A DNA stretch of 64,000 nucleotides from Glandiceps talaboti (GCF_964340395.1 NW_027554294.1:83501-147500), one strand, 5' to 3'; positions 1-12,357 are shown, counted from the stretch's first letter. Program-made: numbers and translations. Notes: a model not told the origin generated them from the letters alone.

Positions 1-280
1 GATCTCATTCAAAGTTGGTATTAGCACAGTGTTCTGTGACATACATGTGCATATCCATTTTCGTTGTGATACAATCCGATATGGTTGCCTGGCAGCCATT
101 TAGTTGGCGCAGTTTTCATGTCCAAAGCCATAACTCAGACATGCTTGAACAGAATAGTGATATCAAAAACAACCATAAGAGGCCAAACAGCATTAACCAG
201 GTTTTAAAAATGACAACATAAACTGCCAGTTGCTTAAAACCCAATCATAGCGGGGACTATGTCATTTTCAATGACTTGTT
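1..280 (+). mobile_element. 3' end of a Helentron-like non-autonomous element
   Basis: Bases 1-150 match the ~158-bp monomer repeated at 61.49-62.08 kb. They run into a tail that ends in the inner repeat GCGGGGACT (250-258), a small hairpin (GTCATT / AATGAC, 261-275) and TTGT. The same tail ends copies near 6.10, 43.69 and 62.28 kb, each followed by T. The 5' part lies outside the window. Helentron class is inferred from the termini of the complete copy at 61.24 kb. Confidence 0.55.
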
Positions 281-2299
281 TTTTCGTGAGATTTTATAGG
301 ATCAACTTTGAAGTAGTCAGTTTCTTTGTACACTTGTGATGATTTGCTTGCAATGTCTGGGTTTTCCAGACAATTTTGACAAAACGTAGTACAACTTTTG
401 TCGTCATACTGCAATCATGACTAAAACTGTTTTCCAATGTTCTTGTCACATATTTCTGTCAAATTTCTTATCATTTGTGAAATCCAAGTGAAGTCGCCAT
501 TCAATGTTTTTCGATTCATCGATGCCTCAAAAATAATAATTACAAATATAATAGAATTGTCAATTGACTGAAACCAAGCATGTCAACTTTGTATTTATTA
601 TTATAAATTGTGTATTGTTCAACTAAAAGTGGTGTAAGTCTGAATATATAGATTCATAGGCAAGATTTAATGTTTCACATTAGCGGGACCAGGGACCACT
701 AATTCTTTCAGCAGGACCACTGATTTGTTCACCCCTGGGAATATTGATTAACGTTCAGTTGTCATGGGGAGGGGACGGTCATGTTTTACAAAATGGGACA
801 AAGGGGAGGGTCATTTTTAACAAATGGAGAATTTGGGAGGGTCATGTTTTACTTAACTAACCATGTGTGATTTCTCCGGCCCTCCCCCTTCTGTAAGTAC
901 TGAAGGCTCCCTAATGTATATGAACATAGATTAGTAGACAAATAAATAAACATTCAAAAAAAATGTATGCAATATTCAGTCAATTAAACAGTTGTCCTAC
1001 AGTGCCATTGGCACTATATTTCATACAATTTTATACATCACACTACCATGACTGCAGGTGGCAATCACCTGAAAATATCCATTGCGGGGACGGAGTCATC
1101 TCCGATGATCGACTGCTTGTTATATCAATATCTCAGATGTTTATCCTATTGAGGAGTCTTGCACCTGTTACATGTTTTCTATTTTTTGTCTTGGGAGGTC
1201 AGCAAAGTCGTAGAAAAAATGTGAAAACCTTTCACACACCCATTGCTCTTTAATGAAGAAGGTGGGAGAATGTGAGATAGGTTTTATAATAAGCAGACAA
1301 ACTAACAACAAACTACTATCATGGCAAAATTGGTCAGTCAATCATCAAAGTCTTGGTCCACATTTTTGACTTGCTTTGTGAACTGTACTAAAAGTGCAAG
1401 AATCAGTCATCTAAACCTACAGCTCTCAAGACAAAACATAAAAACATTATTCATTATCATATACCTATGCCCATATCAATCACTCCTTGAGATGTTTAAC
1501 ATGAAATATCTGATATGGGATGTTAAACGTCAATGATATTCACATTAAACGTCATGACATTTATGTTAAATGTCATCAGAAAACACATCTCTAATTGGAC
1601 AAACATGTCGATTCTGAACATAAACAACTTAAATAAAATGGAGGCTGATCGTCAGGGATATCGCGTATCCCACAGCACTGGAATTTTCAAAACAAGGAAA
1701 TTTTGACAAAATATCCATACCCAAATGATACTATTTATGATCGTAAATTCACAACAACACAGTACATACATTTCGCAATGGTATCATGGGCACACGTATG
1801 GCTGTGTGTATTAGCCATCCACTGACACTGTATGCTACCCATACCACACTATCGTACAGCATGCAGTAGTTAAGCTCACGGTCAGCCAACCATCTACTTT
1901 TATTAACAATATTAAAGCATTTTCTGAAACTTTTAGAGAACTTACTCTAATACCAATATTGTATTTCAAAATGATTATGGAAAGTTACACCGAAATCTGA
2001 TGAAAATTAATGATGGTTGAGCAGGGTCAGCGAACTACATGTATGTGTATATGAATGTCACCTGATAAACAGGTCACATGACACATGAAGTGAATGGCAT
2101 AGCAAGTAGTACTCTTATATTTTTCATAATTTCCCTTTGAACTCCTGGGCATAGGCATATGATAAATTGGTTATTTCCCGATATCAACTCTTCATCCATT
2201 ATATCAACGTTTGTGAAGTTTCCGTAACATGATACTCATCTAACAACTTGTGTCACATTATAGAAACTGCACGAAGAGGGGATGTCAGGTAATAACCTC
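281..2299. other. Non-coding stretch, no gene seen
   Basis: No exon with recognisable homology was found. Bases 757-860 hold a short degenerate tandem of a GGGAGGGTCATGTTTTAC-like unit. Bases 1520-1580 hold three loose copies of TTAAACGTCA. Open frames at 963-1253 and 1321-1536 have no recognised domain and no clear splice context. Confidence 0.5.
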
Positions 2300-2960
2300 A
2301 TAGTAGTGCTATAGGCATGGCAAAGTGTCTGTCTGTCTGTCTGTCTGTCTGTGTGTAAACAACTTAAAGTCAAAAACCGCTGGACCGATTGCCATGATAT
2401 TTGGTGGGTATATTACCTTGGGTGTCTAGTTGGGAAATTGATCAAATCAAAATGATCCTACTACCGATGTGATTTGGGTAAAAAAACACGATATTTGGTC
2501 AAAAACCTTAAAACCTTTAATTAAAAAATTACTGGGCAGATTGGCCTGAAATTTAATGGGAACATTCTTAGAGCATTTGAATTAAGAAATGTTCAGGATC
2601 AGATGATCCCATCAGTGATATGCAAATTAGGTCTCAAAATGTGTCTTTTTGGTGAAAAATGTTTAATTCCAAAACTACTGAACAGATTGGACTGAAATTT
2701 GGTTGGAACGTTCTTCAGGGTATTTATATTAAGAAATATTAATGACATGACAATCTAATCAGTGTGTTTTTGGTCAAAAATCTATAAATAATGCCAAATT
2801 TATTGAGTAGATTGGGTTAAAATTTGATGGGAACATTCTTAGTGGTGCTTAGATCAAGAATTGTTCATAACATGTATCAGTGATATGCAAATGCTTGACC
2901 CCCACACACACTCACTTTAATAATTGTACTTTCATTTTCTGCCCACATGGGCGTATTGAT
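2300..2960 (+). repeat. Dispersed repeat family R1, 5'-truncated copy
   Basis: It begins in half of a hairpin (AGTAGTGCTATAGGCATGG) and continues through a CTGT microsatellite (2324-2352). It then has the family body: ACTTAAAGTCAAAAACCGCT, a TGATATTTGGTGGGTATATT block and several GTCAAAAA / ATATGCAAATTAGG blocks. Relatives lie near 10.6, 12.4, 17.5, 26.9, 30.0, 42.2 and 63.3 kb. No coding capacity was seen. Confidence 0.7.
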
Positions 2961-3379
2961 TTCAAAGATAATGAATGAAGTATTAAAATTTCAATGTAGA
3001 CGACCATTAATTACAATAATGACAAATACTCGACTATTTATAAAGACGAAGTGTGAACTGACAACAGGTGAAAAAACTATACATTGATATCTGCATGTAC
3101 AGTACATGTGAATTACACCAGTGTTTTATTTAAGGGCGGTAAGTAGGTAAAATCTACCGGGGTTCCCACATCATTTTACCGGGGTTCCCCACCTAAACTA
3201 TGATACATTGCATGGGAAGCACTACCAGTTTTACCTCTTTCCCCTTTCTGTTACCGGGGTTCCCAAACCTTAGCAAAAACACTGTACACGATGCTGCAGA
3301 CTTTCGACTAGCATTCTTCAGCGTCGTCAAAAAAGTATAACAGCCTCATATACCTTTTTTTAAAGTGTTGATGTTGTGT
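2961..3379. other. Non-coding stretch with a short repeated motif
   Basis: TACCGGGGTTCCC occurs three times (about 3157, 3176 and 3251) in a stretch with no recognised gene. The last 16 bases (3364-3379) are the left target-site copy of the LINE that follows. Confidence 0.5.
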
Positions 3380-5981
3380 ATACTCAAAGCAGGCCTTTGA
3401 TGAGGAGGAATGTAGGAATATACTTGATAACCCAAATATTCCCCAACTTGACATGGATGCACAGACCCTCTTGGAGTCACCACTATCTCCAGGAGAAGTA
3501 TTCAGTACACTGGCACCATGAGGGAGAACAAATCCCCTGGTAACGATGGGTTAACTGTAGAATTCTATAAACATTTCTGGCCATTAGTTAGTAAATTGGT
3601 AATGGACTCTTTTAACACTGCCATTGAGGTACAAAATGTAGGGGAATTCTCAGTCTCACAGAAACAAAGTATAGTTACACTAATTGAAGAACCGGGTCAG
3701 GACAGACAATTGTTGAAGAACTGGAGACCAATAATATCCTTAAATTAATGTTGATATGAAGCTGGTGTCGAAATCCCTGTCAAAACGACTTCAAAAGCTC
3801 TTCCCAAACATTGTTAGCTCTTCCCAAAATGCTTTTGTAAAGGGGAGTAACATAGGTGACTATGTAAGGTTAATTGACGAGATTTTTCATTTTACCAACA
3901 AATTTGAGATCCCGGCTATACTCTTGGCAATTGATTTCGAAAAAGAGTTTGATAGTGTAGACTGGGAATTTTTATACAGGGTACTCCGGAGATACAATTT
4001 TGGCCCTAGATTTATCGGCTGGATAAGGGCAATGTATAATAATATAGAAAGCTGTGTGATGAACAATGGGTATAGCACTGGATATTTTAAATTAGGCCGT
4101 GGGATCAGACAAGGAGACCCCTTATCGCCAATGTTATTTATACTAGTTCTTGAACCATTGCTAGTCGCCATAAGAACCAACAGAGATATCCATGGCATAA
4201 AGTGTGCTGATATAGAAATGAAAGAAAGTGCATTTGCGGATGATTTGATTGACTTGTTTTTTGACCTGTGAAAAATCCGTTGAGGTGCTATTTCAAGTGT
4301 TAAAGAAATTCCAGTCGTGCTCTGGTCTGAAGGTTAACACAGAGAAGACGGAAGGGGTGTGGCTTGGCCCATGGAAGGGGAGAGGGGAGTTAAAGTTTGG
4401 GGTACGATGGCCTACCACCCCTGTCAAAATTGTTGGAGTCTATTTCGCGTACAACCAGAGGGAGGTTGAAATATTAAATAGTAGAACAGCACTAAATAAA
4501 ATGAAAAGTGTCATAAACACTTGGAAAACAAGAAAACTTTCCCTTTTTGTGAAAGTTCATTAAAACTTTGGCTGTGTCTCAGTTTTCATATATATTAAAT
4601 TGTGCTGTGCTCCCAAAAGATGTTCTCCAAAACATAAATAAGTTGATCTTCAACTTCCTCTGGGATGGACGGGACAAAGTTGCAAGGAAAACCCTGATAG
4701 GGGAGGTGGGCCAAGGTGGACTAAGGTGGACTAGGGGTACCAGACCTGACCATAATGAAAAAACAACAACGTATCCTAATAAAGAAGTTCTTGAACCCTG
4801 ACTTCACTCAACCCTGGACAACATTTGTGAAAAAAGCATTAGAGAAAATAGGAGGAAAATTGATCTTCAAATGTAATTACAATATAAACACCCTACCTAT
4901 TATTGGTGGATGTACACCCTTTTGGAAGGAATGTATGGAGTCGTGGGCCAGTGTGACAGAGGACTTCTATGGAGAATTCAATCAAATAATTTGGAACAAC
5001 AAACATATAAAGATAGGGGGAATGTCAATTTACTATCCAGAATTTGTTGAACATGGTATAATGAGAATTTCAGATCTGTATATGGAAAATGGAATTATAC
5101 CATGGCGTGAGCTGGCACACTCTGAACTATCCCCCATTTTCAAACTAAAGTGGATAGGCATTTTACATGCGATTCCAGAAAATCTAAAGAATATAGATGA
5201 TTATATAGATGATGTCTGCATGAACATATCAGGTATTGCAACTCCTATAGAGGATAATCACAAAACACAAACTAAAGTCAGAACTCATCGACAGAAAATT
5301 TACCAAACCAAGCAGTGAAAAGAAACTTGAAAGAGACCTGGGAGTTGGCCTACTGCAATGGCATAAAATGTATTAAACAAATTCTCAAAGTCACAGTCGA
5401 TAGCAAATCAAGAGACTTCCAGTTTAAAATTCTGCATAATATACTGTACACAAACGAGAAACTGTACAAATTAAACCCAGTAAAGTTCCCCACAAACCTC
5501 TGTAGCTTCTGTCATGCGGTCTCAGAGACCATAGAACACTTATTTTACAACTGTAAACACACTATTGGTATCTGGGAAGCAATAATAACTGTATGGGGCA
5601 AAGCACTTAAGTTAAGGGCTGTTCCTAGCAAAATCTGCCTAATTTTGTCAGACCCAGATGAGACACTTTTACTCAATTTCATAAGCCTTATAGTTAGAAA
5701 ATACATTTACTCCTGTAAAAGAAAGGAATCCCTTCCTGTGTTCAGAGAACTGTACAACCAATTTAAACTACTTTATAAGTATGAACACTTTATCGCAAAG
5801 AAAAACCACAAACTCATACCTTTTCTAAAGAAATGGACCCCTCATTCCATATGTATCATAAATGGTAATGGATTGCAATGTAAACATTGCTCTTTTGAGA
5901 ACTGGAATGTAACATGACATGTATATCTTTACAAATAACATCCAATAAAATACCTTAAATTACAAAAAAAAAGGAAAAAAA
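3380..5981 (+). mobile_element. Decayed Tx1/L1-like non-LTR retrotransposon, 5'-truncated
   Basis: It encodes part of a LINE reverse transcriptase spread over several frames. In order: KSPGNDGLTVEFYKHFW (3527 on), RPI.SL..DMKLVSK, motif A LAIDFEKEFDSVDW, motif B GIRQGDPLSPMLF, motif C FADD (about 4235), a region like the Tx1 thumb/linker (LPKDVLQNINKLIFNFLWDG), and a C-terminal Cys/His knuckle CSFCHAVSETIEHLFYNC near 5500. Frameshifts or stops near 3519, 3745, 4265, 4562 and 4790 show it is dead. The endonuclease is missing, as expected for 5' truncation. It ends in an AATAAA-like signal and an A-rich tail (5963-5981). Flanking 16-mers at 3364-3379 and 5982-5997 match at 14 of 16 positions and look like an aged target-site duplication. 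Tx1 is preferred over classical L1 from the motifs after FADD; this was not tested by phylogeny. Confidence 0.85.
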
Positions 5982-5999
5982 AGTATTGACGTTGTGTTC

Positions 6000-6103
6000 G
6001 ATCATTAGTGATCAGAATAGTGATATCAAGAAAATGACAACATAAACTGCCAGTTCTTTAAAACCCAATCATAGTGGGGACTATGTCATTCTGAATGACT
6101 TGT
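6000..6103 (+). mobile_element. Helentron-like 3' tail, solo fragment
   Basis: This is a match to the element tail seen at 150-280: ...TAAAACCCAATCATAGTGGGGACT, then a hairpin and TTGT followed by T. Only the 3' end is present. Confidence 0.55.
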
Positions 6104-6772
6104 TTCTTGTTTAAATTTTGTCTAAATAAATGAACCCTTTAAACATACTGCAACAATACGAAGGCACTAATCAATATTTCCTGTCACCAACTCGTATTGT
6201 GCAACCCCCAATTTTTGAATTCAGTATGCTGAAGCTATTTCTGGGTCAGACTGTCCCATTCAATTGTTGATATAATTGTTATCGAGAAATCTTTAAATTA
6301 TGTGTATGAGAAGGAATACAATTCATATTTCTATTACTCAACTACTGAGAACAGAAAGTCAAGGTTGTATGTGAAAAAGTAGTGTAAGCGATATGACTTT
6401 GAATCTCTTCTCATGTCTAGCTGTCTGAGATACTGAGATAGATAAAATTTCAGATTAAAACATAGCCAGCCACACAGTCATTAACATCATATGATGTCTT
6501 TGTTAATCAATCTCAGAATTTGCCAATAATAAGTTAATGTTTACAGGGGGAATGCCCAATTATGGTACATTTGTCATATCAGGATGGTACTTACTACACT
6601 GTTGACATCATTCTAACAATTGGTGGTTTACTCATTTGCATGAACAACTTTTGGTTCATGATTTCTCATTGAACTGACCCTGAAAAAGAGAAATCTTGAG
6701 AATTGGAGGCACTGATAGCCTCTATACTAACAAAGAAGTAATAATGAAAATATTGACTGTGATTTGTTGTAG
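6104..6772. other. Non-coding, probably intron upstream of spectrin exon A
   Basis: No coding match was seen. The stretch ends in a TTGTAG acceptor at 6767-6772. Earlier spectrin exons are not recognisable between 1 and 6772, so they lie outside the window or are missing. Confidence 0.45.
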
Positions 6773-6922
6773 GACAAAGCATACCAACGTAAACAAGATT
6801 TAGACTACTCCTTACAAGTACACCAGTATTTTGCTGATGCCAAAGAAGCAGAGTCCTGGATGAAGGAGAAGGAACGTATTGTGAGTAGCGATGACTATGG
6901 TAAAGATGAAGTTGAAGCTAAA
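6773..6922 (+). CDS. SPTAN1-like: Alpha-spectrin exon A (repeat before SH3)
   Basis: 150 nt, phase 0 at both ends, 50 codons. It is bounded by acceptor TTGTAG and donor GTAAGA. Readable segments YFADAKEAESWMKEKE and DDYGKDE match the conserved alpha-spectrin repeat just before the SH3 insertion (vertebrate YFADANEAESWMREKE). It should form the first helix and part of the second of a triple-helical repeat. It is open, with no stop. The donor lies only about 20 bp before a 2.5-kb transposon. No earlier spectrin exon is visible in the window. Confidence 0.85.
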
Positions 6923-7720
6923 GTAAGACAAAAACTAAATAATTACAGTCATCGCAGTAATTTCCCGCACAGCAACTTAACGATGTTGCCAGCTAATTAG
7001 TGAGCAATATTGAGAGTTAAATTGACAATTACCGAGACACGTGTGTGTTTTGTAACTGATGTGGACACATGCTGACTCAGCAGAAACTCGTTTCTGTATT
7101 TATGTTACAATGTTTACACAAATGGCTCAACAAATTTCAAGTACATATACTTTCTGAATGGCGTGACTGCTTGCTGTATCATGAGTATAAGAACAAAAAA
7201 GTTTTTGAGATGTGTATAGAAATATCCTAGGTCACGGTATCACCGTATAAAAAAAGATGCATGCATGCGTTTTCTTGAAACGCTATTCATAAAGTAACTA
7301 GCCTAAGAAGTTGCCGGTAATTTTTTACCAACACATTTGAAGGTCACACTTGCAAGTAATTTATACTTCGCATTGTAGACTAAATATCCCGATTGACATA
7401 GTCTGGACTGATGTACTCTGGCTCTGAATGTATCAAAGCATACAGATAGACAACGTTGTTGACATTAATTTTGATTGACACTTCCATTAGATAGCAATGA
7501 ACCGTGTAGACAAATTTGATAGGATCATTCTTCTTCTACATGACTGTTGGCAAGCCTTTGATTTCGACATAATTTTGCCATTTTCTGGTTTTTAGATTTT
7601 ATTCGCTACTCCGTTTGCTCCTGTCATTCAACGTCTCTAATTCTCAAATCATGATAGTTTGACATGCCAATATAGTACAGCAGATAGCCTACACAGCGGA
7701 GAACCATTGCCGGTTTCAGT

Positions 7721-7900
7721 ATGAGTAAACAACAGATAACTAATTTCTTTTCTCCGGCTAGTAAGCCAGGTAGGAGTGATGGAAATGATGAACAAACTGC
7801 TAATATCGCAACGAGACAGCAGGCAAATTGTGCCTTCCGAAATACTTCAAATGCTAAGCCTTTCGTTGTTATGGTGGCAAATTTGCACTTTCGTATGTGA
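7721..7900 (+). CDS. Short frame inside the transposon, possible transposase N-terminal exon
   Basis: 59 codons from ATG, beginning MSKQQITNFFSPASKPG. Such starts are common in transposase-type and nuclear proteins. KQQITNFF resembles a PCNA-interacting (PIP) box, with hydrophobic I and paired F at the expected spacing but K in place of Q. A GTATGT donor-like site lies just before the stop, so this could be a first exon. No catalytic domain is seen downstream. It could also be chance. Confidence 0.3.
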   Translation: MSKQQITNFFSPASKPGRSDGNDEQTANIATRQQANCAFRNTSNAKPFVVMVANLHFRM

Positions 7901-8924
7901 TCTGTGCACTGTGTGCATGTCTGTTACTGTACATACAATGTATAACAATATCAGTATGTATCAAATATCTCGTATCGTCTTTACTTTAATTTATTTTAAG
8001 TGACCAATGATTGAGTTAATTTACAAAATCTTCAGAGGAATTAGTGTGGTGTAGACATTCACTGGTAGAAAAGTAAAAAATGATTCACGCAATACTCAAC
8101 TTCCAAACATGTACTGCACTGGTGAAATGACACAATATATGTTATCAATTTCACATTGCACATCAGTCATCTGCTATGAAATATTTGTCAATGAGTAAAC
8201 CAAACGAAAAAAAAATCCTACTGAACACTAATTGTACGTAATAAGTGATGTTTAGAACTACCTGCATTTATTAATTACGTTACTCCATCTGACTTGCATA
8301 TGTAAAATGAGACGGGTTCCCCCAGTTACTCCATTACTTTTCTGAGTACATTCACATTCAAATGGCACTGAAAAACTTCAAGATAGAAATATCGTAAAAT
8401 TAAAACCCAAGAACAAGTATCTAAAATGTAGACATCAATAACAACTTTTACACAAATGATATATTCACAGATACATGTACCTCCAGTGCTCATAGTGTTT
8501 GAACTTCTATGGCTGTGAGGCTCATATGTCGGCCTAAATGTAGCATTAGACTTATAACCAAGAGTCAATACAAAGGAAATCCACAAAAAGAGAATATTTA
8601 CGGTGCTGTCTTGGCAACAACTTCTTTGATAGCAGTTTCTGTAAATATGTTGGCGAAGACATCGTGTGCTCTAATATAAGGTATCTTTTCACATGACGAA
8701 AATATATCTGACACGTGTTAAATTCTGGGCAATACAGTGGTTGAAATAACAAATTAACATGTCTTAGCCTCCTAATATTTCACGTAAGTTTGGTTCGACA
8801 ATTCGACCATGAGGAAAACCAAAAAGTAGCAACATTTTGAAAGGTGACGTAGTACACTGACATCGTGCTCACGTTTTCAGGGTGATTGCTTCTATTTGCA
8901 TTGCCGTTAGAGAAATTCTAGCGA

Positions 8925-9116
8925 TTGCTTCCAGTCAAACATTGGAACAGAAAAAAGGCACAAAAACAGAGGATAGAACCCTTAAAACCACGTCACTACA
9001 CGCTACATGCAGTTATTGCAGCTAGTATAAGACATGGTTTGAGTGAACCTCATAAACATTACATGGAAGGCCGATTCATTGAAGGGGTGGGCAGTGTGGT
9101 ACATCAATCATAATAA
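8925..9116 (+). CDS. Unassigned frame in the right part of the transposon
   Basis: 62 codons ending near 9113, with a basic N-terminal part and the segment HAVIAASIRHGLSEPHKHYM. No domain recognised. It lies inside the inverted-repeat element, so it may be the C-terminal remnant of that element's protein, or chance. Confidence 0.2.
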
Positions 9117-9472
9117 CAATATTTATGATTAGTTACCGACTTTGATGGGTTTTTTTTTTACACATTGATGGTGTTAAATAAAGATTAGCAAGCTTACCAA
9201 AGTGTGATAGTAAAGTTGAGTATATAAATACAAATATGTTTATGCCAACTTATAACCTGTACATGAAATGGTTTCTTCCGGACAAAGTTTTATGAATTCA
9301 CCCGTGGCGCTACCCCACTGTTCTAATAAACAAGAAAGGCCTAAGGATGCAGCGACATCAGTTACAATATAAACATGTGTCTTGGTAATTGTCGATCGAA
9401 CTCTATTGTACATTAATTAGCTGGCAACATCAGTAGTTTGCTGTCCGGGAAATTACTGCGATGACTGTAATT

Positions 9473-10027
9473 GGTTGTAAGTTGAAATTTGGATATTAGA
9501 GGCACACCAGTAACAACGTGAAGTTCTGATGTAGAAGCAACCAACAATCTATCATCCTTACCTCATCCTTCATTGCTCTGGTTGAAATTGAGGAAAACTT
9601 TGACATTTGATATTAATCTTGAAATGTATGATTTTAGAGGTAGGCATACAGTCAGTAATCTGACATTGTCTTTTTTGTTTGGTTGAGGAAATTGTTATGT
9701 TTTGAATATAGTAGTGGACTTTGTACATGTAGCTTGTTGTTCATTGTCCATTGCTACTGATGTATAACAAGTTATTGGTAAATGATGGAGTAATTTATGC
9801 AGCTAATTATGCAGGTCTATACTATGATTAGGTAAAAACAGAAGCCAAAATGTAGTGAGAAAGTTTGGAATTGTTACCACTGACCAGGTTTGTGTTGTAT
9901 ATTAGTAAATCCTCATTTTATGTGCTGCACTGCTGTAGCAGGTTGTCTGTTTTTAAGACAACGGTGGATACATCTAATCTAATATAACAGTTTGGTAAAA
10001 TACATATTTGTATGGTTTATTTGACAG
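9473..10027. other. Intron sequence before exon B
   Basis: No gene or known repeat was seen. It ends with acceptor TTGACAG at 10021-10027. Confidence 0.45.
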
Positions 10028-10120
10028 TCTTTGTTGAAGAAACATGAAGTGTTGATGTCAGACTTGATAGCATACAGAACCGTCATTGATGCCTTGAGAA
10101 ATCAAGCCATGGAATGTAGA
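10028..10120 (+). CDS. SPTAN1-like: Alpha-spectrin exon B (end of repeat before SH3)
   Basis: 93 nt, 31 codons, phase 0 at both ends, between acceptor TTGACAG and donor GTAAGT. SLLKKHEVLMSDLIAY aligns with vertebrate ALLKKHEALMSDLSAY, directly continuous with exon A. It supplies the helix that leads into the SH3 linker. Open and well conserved. The next exon in frame is any of the C copies. Confidence 0.87.
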
Positions 10121-10393
10121 GTAAGTCTATTGAGACTAGATGACAGCTATGACATTATGTTATAAAGTTTTACTGTAAAAATTGACTTTGTTCATTGTAC
10201 CTACATGTATACCATTCTGAGCTTACTGAACTACAGTATTATTTGTTGTTAGTGAAAACTGTTCCTATTGTAGTAGATGAACAAACTTTTTGAGCATTTT
10301 GTATGTACATGTATATATAGTATTTCCCAGAATATTAGGTTTGTAAATATGTTAGCACATTGCTAAATTCTTACTATATTGTTTATGGTACAG

Positions 10394-10534
10394 CAACAAG
10401 AAGAACCCATTGGTAATGATGTACTGGTAGGCAAGGAATGTGTACTTGCCGTGAACGATTATGTCGAGGAGAGTCCTTGTGAGGCGTCCATGAAGAAAGG
10501 TGACGTCCTGAATCTCGTCAATAGTGCTAACAAG
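10394..10534 (+). CDS. SPTAN1-like: Spectrin SH3 first-half exon, copy C1
   Basis: 141 nt, 47 codons, phase 0-0, acceptor GGTACAG, donor [21 protein letters not shown] aligns with alpha-spectrin SH3 KELVLALYDYQEKSP, and [16 protein letters not shown] with TMKKGDILTLLNSTNK. It encodes the first strands, RT loop and n-Src loop. The ALYDY motif reads AVNDY, losing the groove tyrosine (Tyr13 in chicken numbering). Protein sequence is identical to C2 and C5. The matching second half (D) is over 10 kb away. Confidence 0.88.
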
Positions 10535-10620
10535 GTAATGTCATTCCTGTACATTTCTTATGTTATGTCATGTATGCTGACTAGTGGGCATTCCATTCCA
10601 TTTTATCGTTTCATTTTTTT

Positions 10621-11230
10621 AGCACAACTGAACTGATAAGATTCATTAGTGTTATAGGCATTGCTAAGTGTCTCTGTCTGTCTCTGTGTATGTCAATCTG
10701 TGTGTGTGGGTGTGTGTGTATGTGTACGTGCATGCGTGCGTGCGCACACGCCATGATATATACTACTAGATGTATTACCTCGGGTGTCTAGTTGAGAAAA
10801 TTATTGTTCAAGTCAAAATGATCTTACCATTGGTGTGTCATTGGGGTCAAAAAACACATGAACACAGACAGATACATACCTACATACATACATACATACA
10901 TACTACATACATACATACATACATACATACATACATACACACACACATAAACAATTATATACAAACATACATACATACATACATACATACATACACACAT
11001 AAACAATTATATACATGTACATACACACATAAATAGTTATATACGTACGTACGTATGTACGACGTACAAACATACATGAATACGTACGTGAAACGTACGT
11101 ACGTACGTACGTACGTACAAACATACATACATACATAAATACGTACGTACGTACGTACGTACGTACGTACGTACGTACAAACATACATACATACATACAT
11201 ACATACATACATACATACATACAAACTGTT
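10621..11230 (+). repeat. R1-like repeat with microsatellites in unit 1
   Basis: It opens with AGCACAACTGAACTGATAAG, then an imperfect inverted match (hairpin), CTGT and TG tracts, the family words TTACCTCGGGTGTCTAGTTG and TCAAAATGATCTTACCATTGG, then about 350 bp of (ATAC)n and (ACGT)n. Frames across it encode only Tyr-Ile-His-Thr or Cys-Met-Tyr-Val simple repeats and are not genes. Confidence 0.7.
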
Positions 11231-12111
11231 TTGGCAATTCAAGGAGAGGAAACAGTGTCGGAATGGGAGAACTCTTTTCCTTACGAAGTAGTAAATTAGT
11301 CACACTAAATATCTGCTTGCTTGATTGACTCTGGGATTTTTTGGCTGAAGTAGTCAGTTTTGGCGTTATGTAGAAGATCTGTTATGTGGTTCTTTGCATC
11401 CTGATATAATTGTTTATGAACTGTCAAATTTGTCTTTCGCCATAAGTGCTCAGCATGACGACATTGTCGCTTTGCCTTCTCAGTCGTTTATAGAATTATA
11501 CCAAAGATCACTTCGACAAGATGAAAGTCTCTGCGGCTTTACTGCCGCATGACTTACCATTTGAATTTAATGTCGAGATCCTAGGCTGTTAAATGTTCAG
11601 ATGGAGCTAGTATACTGTGAAGGTCTTCCATGCGGACAGTGTGATTTACATTATGAATGTTCTGTGTCATCTTCATGGTGATAATTGGAGGAGGTAGCGC
11701 CACATTGAGGTGACTGATAATGCAGAGATGGTTGGATATAATAACACCAGAAACTATTATAGACTGTACTAAGTCACTTTTCAATCTATGCACTTAACCA
11801 ATAATTATATCGACCATATATGTTCTGACTCCTTGTTAAGGGTTTGGGTACTATAGTCACATGTTCATGTGAATGTATATCTATGACCCTCCTTCACCCC
11901 TTTAAAACCACTGTGGCTGGACCATCAGAATGTTGGCATTCTCAATATTAATGTTGAGTATATAGTTTGTTTGAGTGTGCAGTGTGATAGAAGCCATATA
12001 GAGATGGCTTTCATACTATGATTTGGTGTTTTATGTTGAATTAGGAAAATATCAGTATATTGAAAAAATACTTGCTAATTTGTTGTGTATGTTTTGAAAT
12101 TTGATATACAG

Positions 12112-12123
12112 GATTTAAATTTG
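12112..12123 (+). other. Exon E stub / possible 12-nt microexon before C2
   Basis: The duplication joint cuts exon E after four codons (GATTTAAATTTG). It leaves ATACAG on the left and GTATGT on the right, so a 12-nt, phase 0-0 microexon coding DLNL could be spliced. Same layout at 13931-13942, 15568-15579, 17204-17215 and 18841-18852 (DLNL or DLNF). Use in mRNA is unknown. Confidence 0.35.
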
Positions 12124-12216
12124 GTATGTACATGTATATATAGTATTTCCCAGAATATTAGGTTTGTAAATATGTTAGCACATTGCTAAATTCTTACTAT
12201 ATTGTTTATGGTACAG

Positions 12217-12357
12217 CAACAAGAAGAACCCATTGGTAATGATGTACTGGTAGGCAAGGAATGTGTACTTGCCGTGAACGATTATGTCGAGGAGAGTCCT
12301 TGTGAGGCGTCCATGAAGAAAGGTGACGTCCTGAATCTCGTCAATAGTGCTAACAAG
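12217..12357 (+). CDS. SPTAN1-like: Spectrin SH3 first-half exon, copy C2
   Basis: Identical in sequence to C1 over its 141 nt, with the same acceptor and donor. It sits in unit 2, a near-exact 1.8-kb duplicate of unit 1, introns included. Its presence adds 47 in-frame codons if both copies are spliced. Confidence 0.87.

Larger units (their letters stand above)
6941..9472. mobile_element. DNA transposon with ~57-bp terminal inverted repeats, in a spectrin intron
   Basis: The left end (6943-7000) and the reverse complement of the right end (9413-9470) both read TTACAGTCATCGCAGTAATT and then stay closely matched to GTTGCCAGCTAATTA. Flanks allow an AATT or TAA target duplication; the exact end is ambiguous because the ends are AT-rich. 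No complete transposase is visible. The strongest coding candidates inside are a 59-aa frame at 7721-7900 and an unassigned frame at 8925-9113. Superfamily not assigned. Confidence 0.75.

Noticed and set aside
3887-4198. 103-aa minus-strand frame
   Set aside because: Shadow of the LINE reverse-transcriptase frame on the plus strand.
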